A stretch of 56,779 bases of DNA from Bacteroidaceae bacterium (GTDB taxonomy: Bacteria > Bacteroidota > Bacteroidia > Bacteroidales > Bacteroidaceae): assembly GCA_017521285.1 (NCBI GenBank), contig JAFXDG010000004.1, forward strand, positions 1 to 56,779, in the 5' to 3' direction. Positions 34,465 to 44,353 of this stretch are shown piece by piece; positions within the stretch are counted from its first letter, which is position 1, and every line of letters starts with the position of its first letter. The notes beneath the pieces were generated by a model that had not been told where the DNA came from, did not search any database, and saw only the letters and a program-made list of their open reading frames with translations. Position numbers and translations under genes: made by a program.

Positions 34465-35463
34465 ATGATAGAAAAACATATCGTACTGGAGGATGTGGAT
34501 CCCGTGATTTTCTACGGAGTGAACAATGCCAACATGCAGATGATAAAGGCGTTGTACCCCAAACTGCGCATTGTGGCCAGAGGAGACACCATACGAGTGA
34601 TGGGTGACGAAGAGCAGATGTGTGCCTTCGAAGAGCATATCGTGGCCTTGGAGAAGCATTGCGCCAAGTACAATTCGCTGAAGGAAGAGGTCATCCTCGA
34701 CATCATCAAGGGCAACAAGCCACAGGTGGAGAAGACGGGCGACGTCATCGTCTATAGCGTCACCGGCAAGGCCATCACGCCACGAAGCGACAATCAACTG
34801 AAGCTGGTGAAGGAGTACGAGAAGAACGACATGGTGTTCGCCATCGGCCCTGCCGGCTCGGGAAAGACCTACACGGCCATCGCCCTGGCGGTACGTGCAC
34901 TGAAAAACAAGGAGATAAAGAAAATCATCCTCTCGCGTCCGGCCGTAGAAGCAGGCGAAAAACTGGGCTTCCTGCCGGGCGACATGAAGGAGAAGATCGA
35001 CCCCTATCTGCAACCCCTCTACGACGCCCTGCAGGACATGATACCCTCGGCCAAGCTGAAAGAATACATGGAGCTGAACATCATACAGATAGCCCCCCTC
35101 GCCTTTATGCGCGGACGTACGTTGAACGACGCCGTAGTCATCCTCGACGAGGCACAAAACACCACTTCGGCTCAAATCAAGATGTTCCTCACCCGCATGG
35201 GCATGAACACCAAAATGATTGTGACGGGCGACATGACGCAGATTGACCTCCCCCACTCGCAAACCTCGGGCCTGGTGCAAGCCCTGAAAATCCTGAAAGG
35301 GGTGAAAGGCATCAGCTTCGTAGAGCTGAACAAGAAGGACATCGTGCGCCACAAACTGGTGACAAAGATAGTGGAGGCGTATGAGAAGTATGAGAAAAGG
35401 GAGTCCCTCCCCCTTACCCCTCCACAAGGGAGGGGAGTAAATACTGTTATCAATGATAAGTGA
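34465..35463 (+). CDS. phoH: PhoH-family ATPase
   Basis: 332 residues. The N-terminal KH-like part spans 1-110; the P-loop is GPAGSGKT (about 131-138), Walker B is VVILDEAQNT, and GDMTQIDLP acts as a sensor motif. PhoH/YbeZ proteins are cytoplasmic RNA-linked ATPases thought to act with YbeY in ribosome or RNA quality control; no ybeY is adjacent. The last 20 residues (ESLPLTPPQG onward) are encoded by a REP-like palindrome at 35405-35438, so the natural end was probably near EAYEKYEKR. purC follows 125 bases later. Confidence 0.9.
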   Translation: MIEKHIVLEDVDPVIFYGVNNANMQMIKALYPKLRIVARGDTIRVMGDEEQMCAFEEHIVALEKHCAKYNSLKEEVILDIIKGNKPQVEKTGDVIVYSVTGKAITPRSDNQLKLVKEYEKNDMVFAIGPAGSGKTYTAIALAVRALKNKEIKKIILSRPAVEAGEKLGFLPGDMKEKIDPYLQPLYDALQDMIPSAKLKEYMELNIIQIAPLAFMRGRTLNDAVVILDEAQNTTSAQIKMFLTRMGMNTKMIVTGDMTQIDLPHSQTSGLVQALKILKGVKGISFVELNKKDIVRHKLVTKIVEAYEKYEKRESLPLTPPQGRGVNTVINDK

Positions 35464-35565
35464 AAAGCAGGATAAGTTAAAAAGAATAAGTAAAAAGAAT
35501 ATCAAATAACAAAAAATAAGCAAGACATTCCACTCCCCTCCCTTGTGGAGGGGCAAGGGGGAGGG
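35405..35565. repeat. REPIN-like palindrome pair at the end of phoH
   Basis: The 34-base unit at 35405-35438 is the reverse complement of 35532-35565 at 33 of 34 positions. The left unit lies within the phoH coding sequence. The 93 bases between them are AT-rich and hold nothing recognisable. Confidence 0.85.
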
Positions 35566-35588
35566 TCTTCTTCTAATAACTAAAACAT

Positions 35589-36527
35589 ATGAAAGCATTA
35601 ACAGCAACAGAGTACAACTTCCCCGGACAAGTGGGAGTGTATCACGGAAAAGTACGTGACGTGTATAACATGGGCGACAAACTGGTGATGGTGGCTACTG
35701 ACCGCATCTCAGCCTTCGACGTTGTATTGCCCAAGGGAATCCCCTTTAAGGGACAGATGCTGAACCAGATAGCAGCCAAGTTCTTGGATGCCACCACCGA
35801 CATCTGCCCCAACTGGAAACTGGCTACTCCCGACCCCATGGTGACCGTGGGCGTGATGTGCGAAGGTTTCCCCGTAGAGATGATTGTGCGCGGCTACCTG
35901 TGTGGCTCGGCTTGGCGTGCCTACAAGAGCGGTGTGCGCGAGATTTGTGGTGTGAAGTTGCCCGAGGGAATGCGCGAAAATGAGCGTTTCCCCGAACCTA
36001 TCATCACTCCCACCACCAAGGCTGAAATTGGTGAACACGATGCCGACATCAGCAAGGAGGAAATCCTCGCTCAGGGACTTGCCACTCCCGAAGAATATGC
36101 TCTGTTGGAGCAATATACGCTGGCACTGTTCAAACGTGGTACCGAGATTGCCGCTGAGCGTGGCCTCATCCTCGTAGATACAAAGTATGAGTTCGGCAAG
36201 CACGATGGCAAAATCTATCTGATGGACGAAATCCACACTCCCGATTCAAGCCGCTACTTCTATAGCGAAGGCTACGAAGAGCGCTTCGAAAAGGGCGAAC
36301 CTCAGAAGCAACTCTCTAAGGAGTTCGTGCGCGAATGGCTGATGGACAACGGTTTCCAAGGCAAGGAAGGCCAGCAGGTGCCCGAAATGACGGACGAAAT
36401 CGTGAACAGCATCAGCGAACGCTACATCGAACTGTACGAGCACATCACCGGCGAAAAGTTCATGAAAGAAGCTACCGACGACATCGCTGCCCGCATTGAA
36501 AAGAATGTAACGGAATATTTGAAGTAA
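35589..36527 (+). CDS. purC: Phosphoribosylaminoimidazole-succinocarboxamide synthase
   Basis: Joins aspartate to CAIR with ATP in purine synthesis. 312 residues, the longer yeast-like type usual in Bacteroidetes. Marks are YHGKVRDVY at the N-terminus, the ATP/substrate stretch [23 protein letters not shown] and [15 protein letters not shown]. It lies between two palindrome pairs, co-directional with phoH and aroE. Confidence 0.96.
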   Translation: MKALTATEYNFPGQVGVYHGKVRDVYNMGDKLVMVATDRISAFDVVLPKGIPFKGQMLNQIAAKFLDATTDICPNWKLATPDPMVTVGVMCEGFPVEMIVRGYLCGSAWRAYKSGVREICGVKLPEGMRENERFPEPIITPTTKAEIGEHDADISKEEILAQGLATPEEYALLEQYTLALFKRGTEIAAERGLILVDTKYEFGKHDGKIYLMDEIHTPDSSRYFYSEGYEERFEKGEPQKQLSKEFVREWLMDNGFQGKEGQQVPEMTDEIVNSISERYIELYEHITGEKFMKEATDDIAARIEKNVTEYLK

Positions 36528-36541
36528 AGAACTCAAAAGGA

Positions 36542-36632
36542 GACCTACCTAATCCTCCCTGCAAGGGAGGACTTGAAAAGAATGCTTAGCCAAACAAGTC
36601 CCCTCCCTCACAGGGAGGGTTAGAGTGGGTCT
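36542..36632. repeat. REPIN-like palindrome pair between purC and aroE
   Basis: Left unit 36542-36575 and right unit 36595-36632 are inverted relatives (CTCCCTGCAAGGGAGG and CTCCCTCACAGGGAGG cores). Confidence 0.8.
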
Positions 36633-36649
36633 CTTAATTATAATCAAAC

Positions 36650-37396
36650 ATGGACAAATACGGACTTATCGGATACCCGTTGGGACATTCGTTCTCTAAG
36701 GGATTCTTCAACGACCGATTCAGAAACGAAGGTATTGATGCCGAGTATTTCAATTTTGAAATTCCCACTATCCACGACTTGCCGGGCGTAGTGGAGGAAA
36801 ACCCCGATTTGCGCGGTTTGAACGTAACCATCCCTTACAAGGAAAAGGTGTTGGATTATTTGGACGAACTGACGCCCAACGCTATGGCCATCAAAGCCGT
36901 AAATGTGATAAAAATTGTCCGTTCAAAGGATGGTAAGGATTACAAGCTCATTGGTCACAATACTGACGTAATTGGCTTTACCCAATCCATCGAAGGATTG
37001 CTGAAGCCGCACCACAAGAAAGCTCTCGTATTGGGCACCGGTGGCGCATCTAAAGCCGTTTGCCATGGATTGGAGATGCTGGGATTGGAACACCAGTTGG
37101 TGTCGCGCACCGAGACGGAAGTTGCCCTCTGCTATGAGCAGCTGACTCCGCAACTGATGGAGGAATATACCGTCATCGTCAACACCACCCCATTAGGGAT
37201 GTATCCTAACACGGGCAAGTGTCCGGCCATACCGTATGAGTGTCTCACTTCGCAACACCTGCTTTACGACCTGCTCTATAATCCCGATGTCACCCGATTC
37301 ATGCGCAAAGGAGCCGCACAAGGTGCCACGGTGAAGAACGGCCTTGAAATGCTGCTCCTGCAAGCCATGGCAGCCTGGGACATTTGGACGGAATAA
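36650..37396 (+). CDS. aroE: Shikimate dehydrogenase
   Basis: Reduces 3-dehydroshikimate in the aromatic pathway. 248 residues, a little shorter than the 270-residue norm. The substrate serines are in YPLGHSFSKGFFN, the catalytic lysine in NVTIPYKEKVL and the aspartate in GHNTDVIGF. The cofactor loop is GTGGASKAV, and NTTPLGMYPN is kept. The end is nine bases from the convergent lipoprotein gene. Confidence 0.95.
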   Translation: MDKYGLIGYPLGHSFSKGFFNDRFRNEGIDAEYFNFEIPTIHDLPGVVEENPDLRGLNVTIPYKEKVLDYLDELTPNAMAIKAVNVIKIVRSKDGKDYKLIGHNTDVIGFTQSIEGLLKPHHKKALVLGTGGASKAVCHGLEMLGLEHQLVSRTETEVALCYEQLTPQLMEEYTVIVNTTPLGMYPNTGKCPAIPYECLTSQHLLYDLLYNPDVTRFMRKGAAQGATVKNGLEMLLLQAMAAWDIWTE

Positions 37397-37405
37397 ATAA
37401 ATAAT

Positions 37406-37960
37406 CTATTCCCCTCCGCCAGGGATGGATTCTTCAAGGACACTGCCTTTCTCGACACGGATGCTACCGTCCGTGCCCACAAGAATGCAGAGCGGCACAA
37501 AAAGGTCGGTCTGTGGATAGCATACGCTGGCTGCAAAACGCAATCGGCCATCTACCACACGGTCGAAAACCAAACCCTCCAAAATGGAATTGGAGAGGAA
37601 CTTCGCATCGACGTGCGACGCAAAATCACGCTTCGTAAAACGTTTCGAAGCGACCTGTTTCCCATCACCACGCGAAATTTCCATCTCTATCACATTATCC
37701 ACAAAGCGGTTTCCCTGCTCATCCTTCACCAAAGGAAGTTGGCGCGACGGTTTCCGATGAATCCGATAGCGATATTCCGCTCTATTCACCGTTGCACTTC
37801 CCTCAGCAGATGATTCCTGCATTTCGAACTCGCCAATCTCCGAGGTTTCAGTAGGTTGATAGGTCTGTTCGTTCACTTTCTCTTTTTGCTCACCTCCTCC
37901 GCCACACGACATCAAGCCGGCACAAAGGCAGAGCATTCCTATTATATACAATTTCTTCAT
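37406..37960 (-). CDS. DUF4738-like lipoprotein
   Basis: 184 residues from the ATG at 37960 (an ATG two codons earlier is possible). Lipobox LMSCGGGGEQ places the lipid on a cysteine near residue 19. The mature part contains KPSRQLPLVKDEQGNRFVDN and SKRFTKRDFASHVD, which I associate with the Bacteroidales family DUF4738, of unknown role. A -7 box (TACCTTTG on the minus strand, 37994-38001) lies upstream. Envelope location is inferred from the lipobox. Confidence 0.7.
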   Translation of the reverse strand: MKKLYIIGMLCLCAGLMSCGGGGEQKEKVNEQTYQPTETSEIGEFEMQESSAEGSATVNRAEYRYRIHRKPSRQLPLVKDEQGNRFVDNVIEMEISRGDGKQVASKRFTKRDFASHVDAKFLSNSILEGLVFDRVVDGRLRFAASVCYPQTDLFVPLCILVGTDGSIRVEKGSVLEESIPGGGE

Positions 37961-38084
37961 GTACATGCTTTCTTCATTCACGTCTTTACGGGGCAAAGGT
38001 ACAAAAAACGAACAAAAAAAGAGCTTGTACGGCATTCTTTCATGCCGACAAGCCCTAAATTCTCCTTTTTACACTAAAATTCTA

Positions 38085-38618
38085 TCAATTACGACCACCG
38101 AAGTTGCCACCTTGGCCACCACGGTTACCGCGCGGACCACCTTGACCACCGGGACGACCTTGACCGCCCTGACCACGCTGACCGCCTTGACGGAAACCTT
38201 GCGGACGCTCATTCTGCATTTTCTCGAACTCCTTGTACTGCTCGGCTGTAAGAATGGCTTTCACACCTTTATTATATTTCTCACGAGCCTGAGTCATTCT
38301 GGTCTCCATAGCCTTGCGCTGTGCTGCGCGGTCTTCGCTGCTCATTTCGCGGCGGGGAGTGTTGTTGCGCTGTCCCTGACCAAATCCGCCCATCATCGAA
38401 CTCATCAAGCTGTCATTCAAGACCTGCATTTTGGCTGTCTGTTCCTTATTCAGTTTCAATCGCTTCACCTGATTGTCCGTCATATTCTTCACCATCTGCT
38501 CGCGATTCATACGACCCATTCCACCTCTTTCACCACGTGCAGGGCGACCTTCATTCTGTGCCATAGCACACACACTCATTGCCAAAAAGGCAAACAACAT
38601 CAATCCAATTTTTTTCAT
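38085..38618 (-). CDS. DUF4890-like periplasmic protein with a Gly/Arg-rich tail
   Basis: 177 residues, signal peptide ending CAMAQ. Residues about 35-130 are a helical, Spy/CpxP-like segment (REQMVKNMTDNQVKRLKLN and ILTAEQYKEFEKMQNE, the LTxxQ-type repeat). The last 40 residues are made of glycine, arginine and glutamine (QGGQRGQGGQGRPGGQGG). Spy-like proteins act as periplasmic chaperones or stress sensors; here that is inference from the helix pattern. Confidence 0.72.
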   Translation of the reverse strand: MKKIGLMLFAFLAMSVCAMAQNEGRPARGERGGMGRMNREQMVKNMTDNQVKRLKLNKEQTAKMQVLNDSLMSSMMGGFGQGQRNNTPRREMSSEDRAAQRKAMETRMTQAREKYNKGVKAILTAEQYKEFEKMQNERPQGFRQGGQRGQGGQGRPGGQGGPRGNRGGQGGNFGGRN

Positions 38619-38931
38619 TGTACTTTCTCCTTATTTACAGTTAATAGTTATTTTTGTTGCAACTGATAATAAGACTATCCCATAGAGCAAAAGGTTTAAT
38701 CTGAAGTGAAAAAAAATTATGGGAGAACAACTAAAAATGCGACTTGCAAAATAAAAAATGCGACTTGCAAAATAGGTAAATGCAGCGCTGCATCTCAAAA
38801 AATGCGGCTTGCATTTTGAAAATAGCAAGCCGCATTTTTTACACAGGTATTCTCACTGGAGCCAATCACTGACAGAAATCCATCCCAACATCGGAAAATA
38901 TCCGCAATGAGGGAATATAAGAATCTGTGAA
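38619..38931. other. Spacer with tandem short repeats and a terminator-like hairpin
   Basis: Two direct copies of AAAAATGCGACTTGCAAAATA lie at about 38733 and 38754. A palindrome GCAGCGCTGC follows and then the hairpin at 38799-38840. There is no gene here. Confidence 0.65.
38799..38840. terminator. Bidirectional terminator-like hairpin
   Basis: AAAAAATGCGGCTTGC and its exact complement (16 bp, ending TTTTTT) are separated by ten bases. It lies after prfC on the minus strand; the stem is itself built from the local repeat unit. Confidence 0.7.
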
Positions 38932-40500
38932 TCAGAATTCACTGGTAAAATGGAAGCGGATATTCTCGAAATCATTCTGTGCCATCTGGAGAACATAACC
39001 ACTATCAGCCAAAAAGACATCACGCCCTTCGCGATCCTTGGCCATGTACTGGTACTTGCGCTTCTTGAAAGCTTCCAATTGGGCAGGGTCATCACTCTCA
39101 ATCCAACATGCCTTGTAAAGGCTTACCGGCTCCCAACGACATTTGGCATTGTACTCGTTCTCCAACCGATACTGGATGACTTCAAACTGAAGTTGCCCCA
39201 CAGTACCAATGAGCTTGCGCCCGTTGAACTGGTTGACAAAAAGCTGGGCCACGCCCTCGTCCATCAGCTGGTCGATACCTTTGGCCAACTGCTTCTGCTT
39301 CATGGGGTCAGCATTCTCGATGTATTTGAACATTTCAGGTGAAAAGCTGGGAATACCACGGAAATGAAGTTTTTCCCCTTCGGTAAGTGTGTCACCAATT
39401 TTGAAAGTTCCATTGTCGGGCAAACCTATAATATCGCCTGCCCAAGCTTCATCAACGGTCGTTTTACGCTGAGCCATAAATTGGGTAGGACTGGAAAAAC
39501 GCATCGTCTTGTCGTGGCGCACATGGTAATAAGGCGTATTACGTGAGAATTTACCTGAACAAACCTTGCAGAAAGCGATGCATGAACGATGGTTAGGGTC
39601 GATGTTAGCCGTAATCTTGAACACAAAACCTGTGAATTTTTCTTCATCAGGATTCACTTCACGCTCTTCTGTCTTCGTCGGACGAGGACTGGGAGCAATT
39701 TCCACAAAAGTATTGAGCAGTTCCTCCACACCAAAGTTGTTCAGTGCCGAACCAAAGAAGACTGGTGCCAACTCGCCTTTGAGATATTCTGTTGTTTCAA
39801 ATTCAGGATAAACACCCTCCAACAACTCCAACTCGCTACGCAAACGGTCGGCCAAATCAGTACCTATCTGATTGTCCAATTCCTCGGTGTTGATATCGAC
39901 AGCAATCTTTTCGGCCACCACCTGCTTCGAAGGTTGGAACAGGTTGAGGTTGTGTTCGTAAAGGTTATAAACACCTTTGAAACGCTCACCGCTTTCAATG
40001 GGCCACGTAAGGGGACGAACATGAATCTGCAATTCTTCCTCCAGCTCGTCCAGCAAATCAAAAGGATCCTTCGCTTCACGGTCCATTTTGTTAACAAAAA
40101 TGATGACGGGTGTCTTGCGCATACGGCAAACCTCCATCAGCTTGCGTGTCTGAGTTTCCACACCCTTGGCTCCATCAACCACAATTATAACCGAATCCAC
40201 AGCCGTAAGCGTACGGTAGGTGTCTTCAGCAAAATCCTGGTGACCGGGAGTGTCGAGAATGTTGATTTTATAGTCATGGTAATCAAACTCCATCACAGAA
40301 GTTGTCACTGAAATACCACGCTGCTTCTCGATATCCATCCAGTCAGACGTAGCAGTTTTCTTAATCTTATTACTTTTCACAGCTCCAGCCACTTGAATCT
40401 GGCCACCAAAGAGCAAAAGCTTTTCTGTCAACGACGTTTTACCCGCATCCGGGTGCGCGATAATCGCAAAGGTTCTTCTTCTTTCTATTTCCTGATTCAT
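38932..40500 (-). CDS. prfC: Peptide chain release factor 3
   Basis: GTPase that recycles RF1 and RF2 from the ribosome. 522 residues. G motifs are [12 protein letters not shown] (G1), the switch-1 region [23 protein letters not shown] (G3) and [11 protein letters not shown] (G4); the C-terminal RF3 domains are complete. First of a co-directional group on its strand with rfbD, DUF4924 and LysE upstream of it (23 bases after the rfbD stop). Confidence 0.96.
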   Translation of the reverse strand: MNQEIERRRTFAIIAHPDAGKTSLTEKLLLFGGQIQVAGAVKSNKIKKTATSDWMDIEKQRGISVTTSVMEFDYHDYKINILDTPGHQDFAEDTYRTLTAVDSVIIVVDGAKGVETQTRKLMEVCRMRKTPVIIFVNKMDREAKDPFDLLDELEEELQIHVRPLTWPIESGERFKGVYNLYEHNLNLFQPSKQVVAEKIAVDINTEELDNQIGTDLADRLRSELELLEGVYPEFETTEYLKGELAPVFFGSALNNFGVEELLNTFVEIAPSPRPTKTEEREVNPDEEKFTGFVFKITANIDPNHRSCIAFCKVCSGKFSRNTPYYHVRHDKTMRFSSPTQFMAQRKTTVDEAWAGDIIGLPDNGTFKIGDTLTEGEKLHFRGIPSFSPEMFKYIENADPMKQKQLAKGIDQLMDEGVAQLFVNQFNGRKLIGTVGQLQFEVIQYRLENEYNAKCRWEPVSLYKACWIESDDPAQLEAFKKRKYQYMAKDREGRDVFLADSGYVLQMAQNDFENIRFHFTSEF

Positions 40501-40522
40501 ATTTTCATTTTTTAGGCACTGA

Positions 40523-41374
40523 TTACAATTGCGCCATACACACTCTTAGGCTTTCCTCCCAATACGGGATTTCAATACCCAAAGTTTCTTTTATCTTAGT
40601 TTTATCAAGTACAGAATAATGCGGACGAGCAGCCGGAGTTGGATATTCTTCGGTATGAAGCGGACGCACACGACAAGTGGTAATACCGGCTATGCGATGG
40701 ATGGTGCGAGTAAAATCATACCATGAGCAAACGCCTTCATTACTGAAATGGAATACTCCCACAGGCACATCTTTACCAATGGCAACGTAAATGGCACGAG
40801 CCAAATCACGAGCGTAAGTGGGTGTGCCAATCTGGTCGAAGATGACACCCAACTGTTCCTTTTCGTGTCCCAAGCGAATCATGGTCTTTACAAAATTATT
40901 GCCAAAGGTTGAATAGAGCCATGCTGTACGGATAATCATTGTACGTGTACAGAGTTTCATAGCCTCTTGCTCCCCAGCCAACTTGGTACGGCCATAAACT
41001 GAATTAGGACAAGTAAGCTCTGTTTCACGATAAGGAATATGGTTTGTTCCATCAAACACATAATCCGTAGAAACTTGAATCAAAGCAGCACCACGCGAAG
41101 CTGCCGCCTTGGCCAAATATCCCGGTGCAAGATGATTAAGTTTATCGCACAATTCCACATTCTCCTCAGCTTTATCGACAGCTGTGTAAGCTGCACAATT
41201 GACAATGCAATCAATGGCATTCGCCTGCACAAAGTCCATCACAGCCTGTTCGTCGCAAATGTCCAACTCCTCTACATCAGTAAAGAAGTAGGTGTATTCG
41301 GGATGCCCCAATGCAAGCACCCGCATTTCATTCCCTAACTGTCCGTTAGCTCCTGTAATCAAAATATTCTTCAT
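40523..41374 (-). CDS. rfbD: dTDP-4-dehydrorhamnose reductase
   Basis: Last step of dTDP-rhamnose synthesis. 283 residues from the ATG at 41374, the usual start ([14 protein letters not shown]). The Rossmann motif is at residues 7-13, STDYVFDGT and the catalytic YGRTK follow, and the C-terminal [10 protein letters not shown] is typical. No rfbABC genes are nearby. The link to prfC and DUF4924 is a known Bacteroides neighbourhood. Confidence 0.94.
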   Translation of the reverse strand: MKNILITGANGQLGNEMRVLALGHPEYTYFFTDVEELDICDEQAVMDFVQANAIDCIVNCAAYTAVDKAEENVELCDKLNHLAPGYLAKAAASRGAALIQVSTDYVFDGTNHIPYRETELTCPNSVYGRTKLAGEQEAMKLCTRTMIIRTAWLYSTFGNNFVKTMIRLGHEKEQLGVIFDQIGTPTYARDLARAIYVAIGKDVPVGVFHFSNEGVCSWYDFTRTIHRIAGITTCRVRPLHTEEYPTPAARPHYSVLDKTKIKETLGIEIPYWEESLRVCMAQL

Positions 41375-41463
41375 CACGATTCCTTTATTTATTTTAGGTT
41401 CAAAGTCTAAAGTCCGACATTCCATCTCTTTCGACATCGCACTTCAAACATCGTCCTTAATTC

Positions 41464-42009
41464 TTAATCCAATTCCAAATCCCCTGCCTTATCCTTTTTA
41501 TAATAGTCGCTCAGCAAGCCGAGCAACTGACTGATGGCTTTGGTAGCCTGAAGGGTTCCTTCGCTGATATCGCGCTTCTGCAATTTGAGGAGCAGAATTC
41601 CATAGAGCGCTTCGAAACAATTCTCCAACTCTGACAGATTGCGATTTTCGCCTTGAGTGCGCAATTCAACAATGAATGGCAGCGCTTTGTAATAGGCCGC
41701 ACTATAAAAAGGGAACTTGGTAGATTTCAACAATTGCAGGTGTAGGTCTGTCAACATGACAATGACATTCTTATTGATCTGCAAGTGACCACGCTCGGAC
41801 ACTCCCTCCAAGCGCATCATTTCCACCAAGTTTTCGTACCATTCCATCAGTTCCGCTTGGTTTTCAGCATCCAGCCGAGAAGGGGCGACAAGGGTCTCAC
41901 GGATTCTCTCCAAATCCATACCGTTGGCGCGAATCAGATCTTCCACCTGCCACATATAGAGCAGGTATTCGGCTATATTGTTTTCTTTGAGTTGCTTTGA
42001 GACAAACAC
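41464..42009 (-). CDS. DUF4924 family protein
   Basis: 181 residues, starting with GTG (MFVSKQLKENNIAEYLLYMW is the typical family N-terminus, so the GTG at 42009 is preferred). All-helical and cytoplasmic with no recognised motif. DUF4924 is confined to Bacteroidetes and has no known role. It sits 89 bases before rfbD. Confidence 0.82.
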   Translation of the reverse strand: MFVSKQLKENNIAEYLLYMWQVEDLIRANGMDLERIRETLVAPSRLDAENQAELMEWYENLVEMMRLEGVSERGHLQINKNVIVMLTDLHLQLLKSTKFPFYSAAYYKALPFIVELRTQGENRNLSELENCFEALYGILLLKLQKRDISEGTLQATKAISQLLGLLSDYYKKDKAGDLELD

Positions 42010-42106
42010 GTTTTAATTATGAATTTTGAATTATGAATTTGATTTATGAACAAAAGACGTTCTTTCGCTAATGCAAAGAGAAGCAAGGAATGTACAATAT
42101 CCCCCG

Positions 42107-42772
42107 TCAGTACAAAGTCTTTCCTATCAATGTAAAAACAGCACTCACGACAGAGGCCAACATTACCACAACACCAATAATGCGGTTCAGAATCCAAATG
42201 CCCCGCAAATCGAAACGAACGCGGAGTTTGTCCACAAGATAAGTAATCATGAACCACCATGTGAGCGCTCCGCCCACAATGGCCAAATATCCCAACGACT
42301 GTTCGTAGGCAAACTCGTCAGGGAAGACAAACGAGAAACGGGCGAACAGACCGATAAACAGCAAAATAATGAACGGATTGGACAATGTAACGAAAAATGC
42401 CGTCACAAAATTGCGGACAAGACTGCCCTTGGTGGCCGAAACGGGACGGATACTGGCCGCCGGATTACTACGGAAAGTATATACTCCAAAGCAGAAGAGC
42501 ATCACACTACCGATAAGTTGGAAATAATACATGGTTTGGGGATTCTCGATGAACTCAGCCACAAAGTTCATACCATAACCGGTAATCAACGCATAGATAA
42601 TATCACTGAGCGCAGCACCCAAACCAGTAACAAAACCATACCACCTACCTTTGTTGAGTGTGCGCTGGATACAGAGCACCCCCACAGGCCCCAAAGGAGC
42701 CGACACCACGACTCCAACGATAAAGCCTTTTACAATAATATCCAGTATTGTGATATGTTCAAACCAATTCAT
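42107..42772 (-). CDS. LysE-family translocator
   Basis: 221 residues from the ATG at 42772. About six hydrophobic helices are visible. The first has the family motif PLGPVGVLCIQRTL, and later helices include VTALFVTLSNPFIILLFIGLF-like sequence with the conserved NP. LysE-type exporters move amino acids or small metabolites outward; the substrate is unknown. A CATCTTTG box lies four bases before the ATG, which would give an almost leaderless mRNA if used. Confidence 0.85.
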   Translation of the reverse strand: MNWFEHITILDIIVKGFIVGVVVSAPLGPVGVLCIQRTLNKGRWYGFVTGLGAALSDIIYALITGYGMNFVAEFIENPQTMYYFQLIGSVMLFCFGVYTFRSNPAASIRPVSATKGSLVRNFVTAFFVTLSNPFIILLFIGLFARFSFVFPDEFAYEQSLGYLAIVGGALTWWFMITYLVDKLRVRFDLRGIWILNRIIGVVVMLASVVSAVFTLIGKTLY

Positions 42773-42835
42773 ATTGCAAAGATGATACTTTTTTATGAAA
42801 TGCAAAGCATCTATTGACACTTTTTTACTTTTTTA

Positions 42836-42915
42836 GGCGCGGATTATACGGATTACGCATTCTTCAGTCTCAATACAACCAAAAAACTCAACGCAATCTA
42901 CATAAGCCGCGCCTA
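42836..42915. repeat. Decayed copy of the TTAGGCGCGGATT hairpin
   Basis: TTAGGCGCGGATTATACGG at the left and a CCGCGCCTAA end at the right match the arms at 34244-34330, but the inner part has diverged. Confidence 0.65.
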
Positions 42916-42921
42916 AAAGAA

Positions 42922-44313
42922 TCAGTGTTTGTTCTTGCCCAAGATGATGTTCACACCCATTGAGACATTAGCGTTCGAGTTCAACGGGATAAACTGAGAA
43001 TTCACCTCACTCAACATATAATCGGTACCAACGAAGAAGTTGATTCCTTTGGGATGAAAATTAAGGACAAAGCCCATAGACGAACCAAAAGTGGAGAAGG
43101 CGTAGTTAACACCAGCTCCAAACCAACGGGTAGGGTTTACATTGGCCGACACGCGAGTCTCTTGCCAACTGAACACATCGTCGAACCGTTTGGAGTACAA
43201 CAGACCGAACTTCAGTTTGTCATACAAGGGGAATACATATTCGGCACCCAAGTTCAATGTGGTTGCCAACGACGTGCGGCGACTGCCAACCTTACCATCA
43301 GTATGTACATTATAAAGTTTTTCCAAATCATCGACAAGGTCATCGGCTTGGTCTTCCAATTCACGACCACCATTTTCACTGTTAATGGCTATATCTTGGA
43401 ATCCGTCGAATACAAAATCTTCGCCCTCATTGTAAGCCGTAACATTGTCAGACCAATTGATGAATCCCAAATCAAGAACGGCTGCAGATAAAGTCAAGCC
43501 CTTCAACAAACCTTCATCAAACTGATAAGTGGCACCCAAATCGGCTCCGAAGCCCAATCCTCCCAATCCGGGAGACTCAACCTCCATACCATCTACCAGA
43601 CCATCCTCATCTTCAGTAAAGTACGCTCCCTTCATCGATGCATTCACTTTGGCATGAGCACGCACCATCCATTGCTGTTGGGTCATACTGATGTCCATAT
43701 CCTCCACCGTAGCGTCGAATGCCGCTCCACCAAACAGCACTTTGAGTTTGGCTCCTACTGTCAAATTGCGATTAATCCGATGAGAATGTCCCAAAGCTAA
43801 CTCTGCATAGCCACGAGCACGGACAGAGAACTCATCAAGACTGTAGTGAGTATCGCCCTGCATTCCATTTTTAGCAAAAGCAAACAAGCCGTAAGGCATG
43901 TTCAACCCCGTGTGTACATGCAAGTTCAATCCTAACGTATTATATCCTCCCCATCCACGGAAACCCATAGAAAAGATGGACGTTTTCAGACTAAAGGACA
44001 AGTTATTCTCGTCTTCCAAATCATTCAGAAACTGACTACTACTCACATCTGGATTCATGAATGTGGTAAGCCCATAGCGGTCTGTATTGAACAAGAAATT
44101 TTCTAATCCAACATTTCCACGGGTACTCATATTCAACTGTCCCAAAACAGGAAAACTGAAGTAGGAATCCCCCATATAGGCAGGATTCATTTCGTGACGA
44201 TAAGTGAAATCGTCCAAAAAATAAGCAGAATTGAGTGTCTGCTGCGCCACAGCTCCTCCCGCGAAAGAAGCCAAAATCAAAGATAACGCGGTTTTCTTTA
44301 TTATCGATTTCAT
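42922..44313 (-). CDS. DUF5723 outer-membrane barrel protein (PorV-like)
   Basis: 463 residues from the ATG at 44313; signal peptide ends GAVAQQ. The N-terminal AYFLDDFTYRHEMNPAYMG followed by many amphipathic strands (GLNLHVHTGLNMPYGLFAF, AELALGHSHRIN, LGADLGATYQF) is the DUF5723 type, related to FadL/PorV barrels. The end SMGVNIILG is a barrel C-terminus. The upstream lipoprotein gene stops 40 bases before this start. Function unknown. Confidence 0.8.
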   Translation of the reverse strand: MKSIIKKTALSLILASFAGGAVAQQTLNSAYFLDDFTYRHEMNPAYMGDSYFSFPVLGQLNMSTRGNVGLENFLFNTDRYGLTTFMNPDVSSSQFLNDLEDENNLSFSLKTSIFSMGFRGWGGYNTLGLNLHVHTGLNMPYGLFAFAKNGMQGDTHYSLDEFSVRARGYAELALGHSHRINRNLTVGAKLKVLFGGAAFDATVEDMDISMTQQQWMVRAHAKVNASMKGAYFTEDEDGLVDGMEVESPGLGGLGFGADLGATYQFDEGLLKGLTLSAAVLDLGFINWSDNVTAYNEGEDFVFDGFQDIAINSENGGRELEDQADDLVDDLEKLYNVHTDGKVGSRRTSLATTLNLGAEYVFPLYDKLKFGLLYSKRFDDVFSWQETRVSANVNPTRWFGAGVNYAFSTFGSSMGFVLNFHPKGINFFVGTDYMLSEVNSQFIPLNSNANVSMGVNIILGKNKH

Positions 44314-44353
44314 AAGATTGCCTTTTTTTGTTCTTTCGTTCATATGGAAACAA

